Below, in pieces: positions 63,859 through 64,000 of a DNA stretch of 64,000 bases. Each line of letters starts with the position of its first letter. Positions within the stretch are counted from its first letter, which is position 1. The notes beneath the pieces are model-generated. The model ran no database searches, was not told the DNA's origin, and saw only the letters and a program-made list of their open reading frames with translations. Source of the stretch: Paenibacillus qinlingensis (GTDB lineage Bacteria; Bacillota; Bacilli; Paenibacillales; NBRC-103111); NCBI RefSeq assembly GCF_013204845.1, contig NZ_JABMKY010000010.1:186001-250000 (forward strand), read 5' to 3'. A program made the position numbers and the translations under genes.

Positions 63859-64000
63859 ATGAGCGAACAAGGCGTTAAAGATAAAACTTGTAGAGTGGTC
63901 AAAAGAGGATTCTTAGCAGTTGGAACAAGGCATGAAGCGAAGTATTCAGAGTATCCAACGGTAATTCCGCAATCATTTGACTCTTTAATAAGTCGTTTGG
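63859..64000 (+). CDS. GyrI-like/effector-binding domain protein, 3' end outside window
   Basis: AAGGAG at 63846-63851 precedes ATG 63859. The 47 residues visible begin MSEQGVKDKTCRVVKRGFLA and continue VGTRHEAKYSEYPTVIPQSF. The V-x-x-x-x-x-A-V-G-x-R start and following helix resemble AraC effector-binding (GyrI-like) small-molecule-binding domains. The assignment rests on a short stretch and is tentative. Confidence 0.5.
   Translation, partial: MSEQGVKDKTCRVVKRGFLAVGTRHEAKYSEYPTVIPQSFDSLISRL

Overview
The window looks like part of a Paenibacillus-type genome (spore-forming, Gram-positive, Bacillales). The signs are an intact sporulation sigma factor SigK, S-layer-homology and BIG2 surface proteins, strong AGGAGG-type ribosome binding sites with frequent TTG/GTG starts, YesM/YesN-like two-component systems, Lpl-type sugar ABC transporters and very large multidomain polysaccharide lyases. 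The genus is an inference; no rRNA or tRNA gene was seen.

Layout. 1-4.1 kb: the 3' part of a BIG2-repeat exported protein ending in a dockerin/EF-hand-like tail, convergent with a PQQ-propeller/BIG2/SLH surface protein. 4.3-29.6 kb: an accessory, decaying region punctuated by three copies of a sigK plus MacB/LolD-type ATPase gene pair (4.3-5.7 kb intact; 12.7-14.0 kb with sigK 5'-truncated; 28.5-29.6 kb with sigK truncated and the ATPase deleted internally), and a fourth 70-bp scar at 37.3 kb. Between copies 1 and 2 lies one AT-rich gene of 6.26 kb encoding a metallophosphoesterase / STAND-like P-loop NTPase / ~26 Sel1-repeat protein. It has the architecture of an antiphage STAND sensor and is the best candidate here for an undescribed defence system. 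Between copies 2 and 3 are an Rhs toxin remnant with immunity-like remnants, small orphan genes, an IS1182-type element, a glycoside hydrolase with an AraC regulator, a GNAT acetyltransferase, and several frameshifted genes (EamA transporter, metallo-beta-lactamase-fold protein, Rpn-like nuclease tail, histidine phosphatase tail).

29.7-37.3 kb: an SsuABC/TauABC-type transporter operon that includes an Ldh_2-family dehydrogenase, a divergent LysR regulator, the separately transcribed ATPase, and a phytanoyl-CoA-dioxygenase/HEAT-repeat fusion with its divergent AraC regulator. Together these suggest uptake and processing of a small organic acid or sulfonate. 37.5-57.7 kb: two adjacent carbohydrate modules. 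The first has a YesM kinase, YesN regulator, lipoprotein, two permeases and a GH2 enzyme; the second has Lpl-type permeases and lipoprotein, a 1,568-aa heparinase II/III-type lyase and a membrane AraC regulator. They could release oligosaccharides outside the cell, sense them, import them and cleave them inside. A ~117-bp leader-like repeat occurs twice in the first module and may be a structured RNA.

57.7-64 kb: two APH-type kinases, small membrane and lipoproteins, a candidate eCIS-cargo-like protein (LQRTIGN motif plus GExH...GDLH motifs), a frameshifted low-molecular-weight phosphatase, dispersed terminator-linked repeats, and the start of a GyrI-like gene cut by the window edge.
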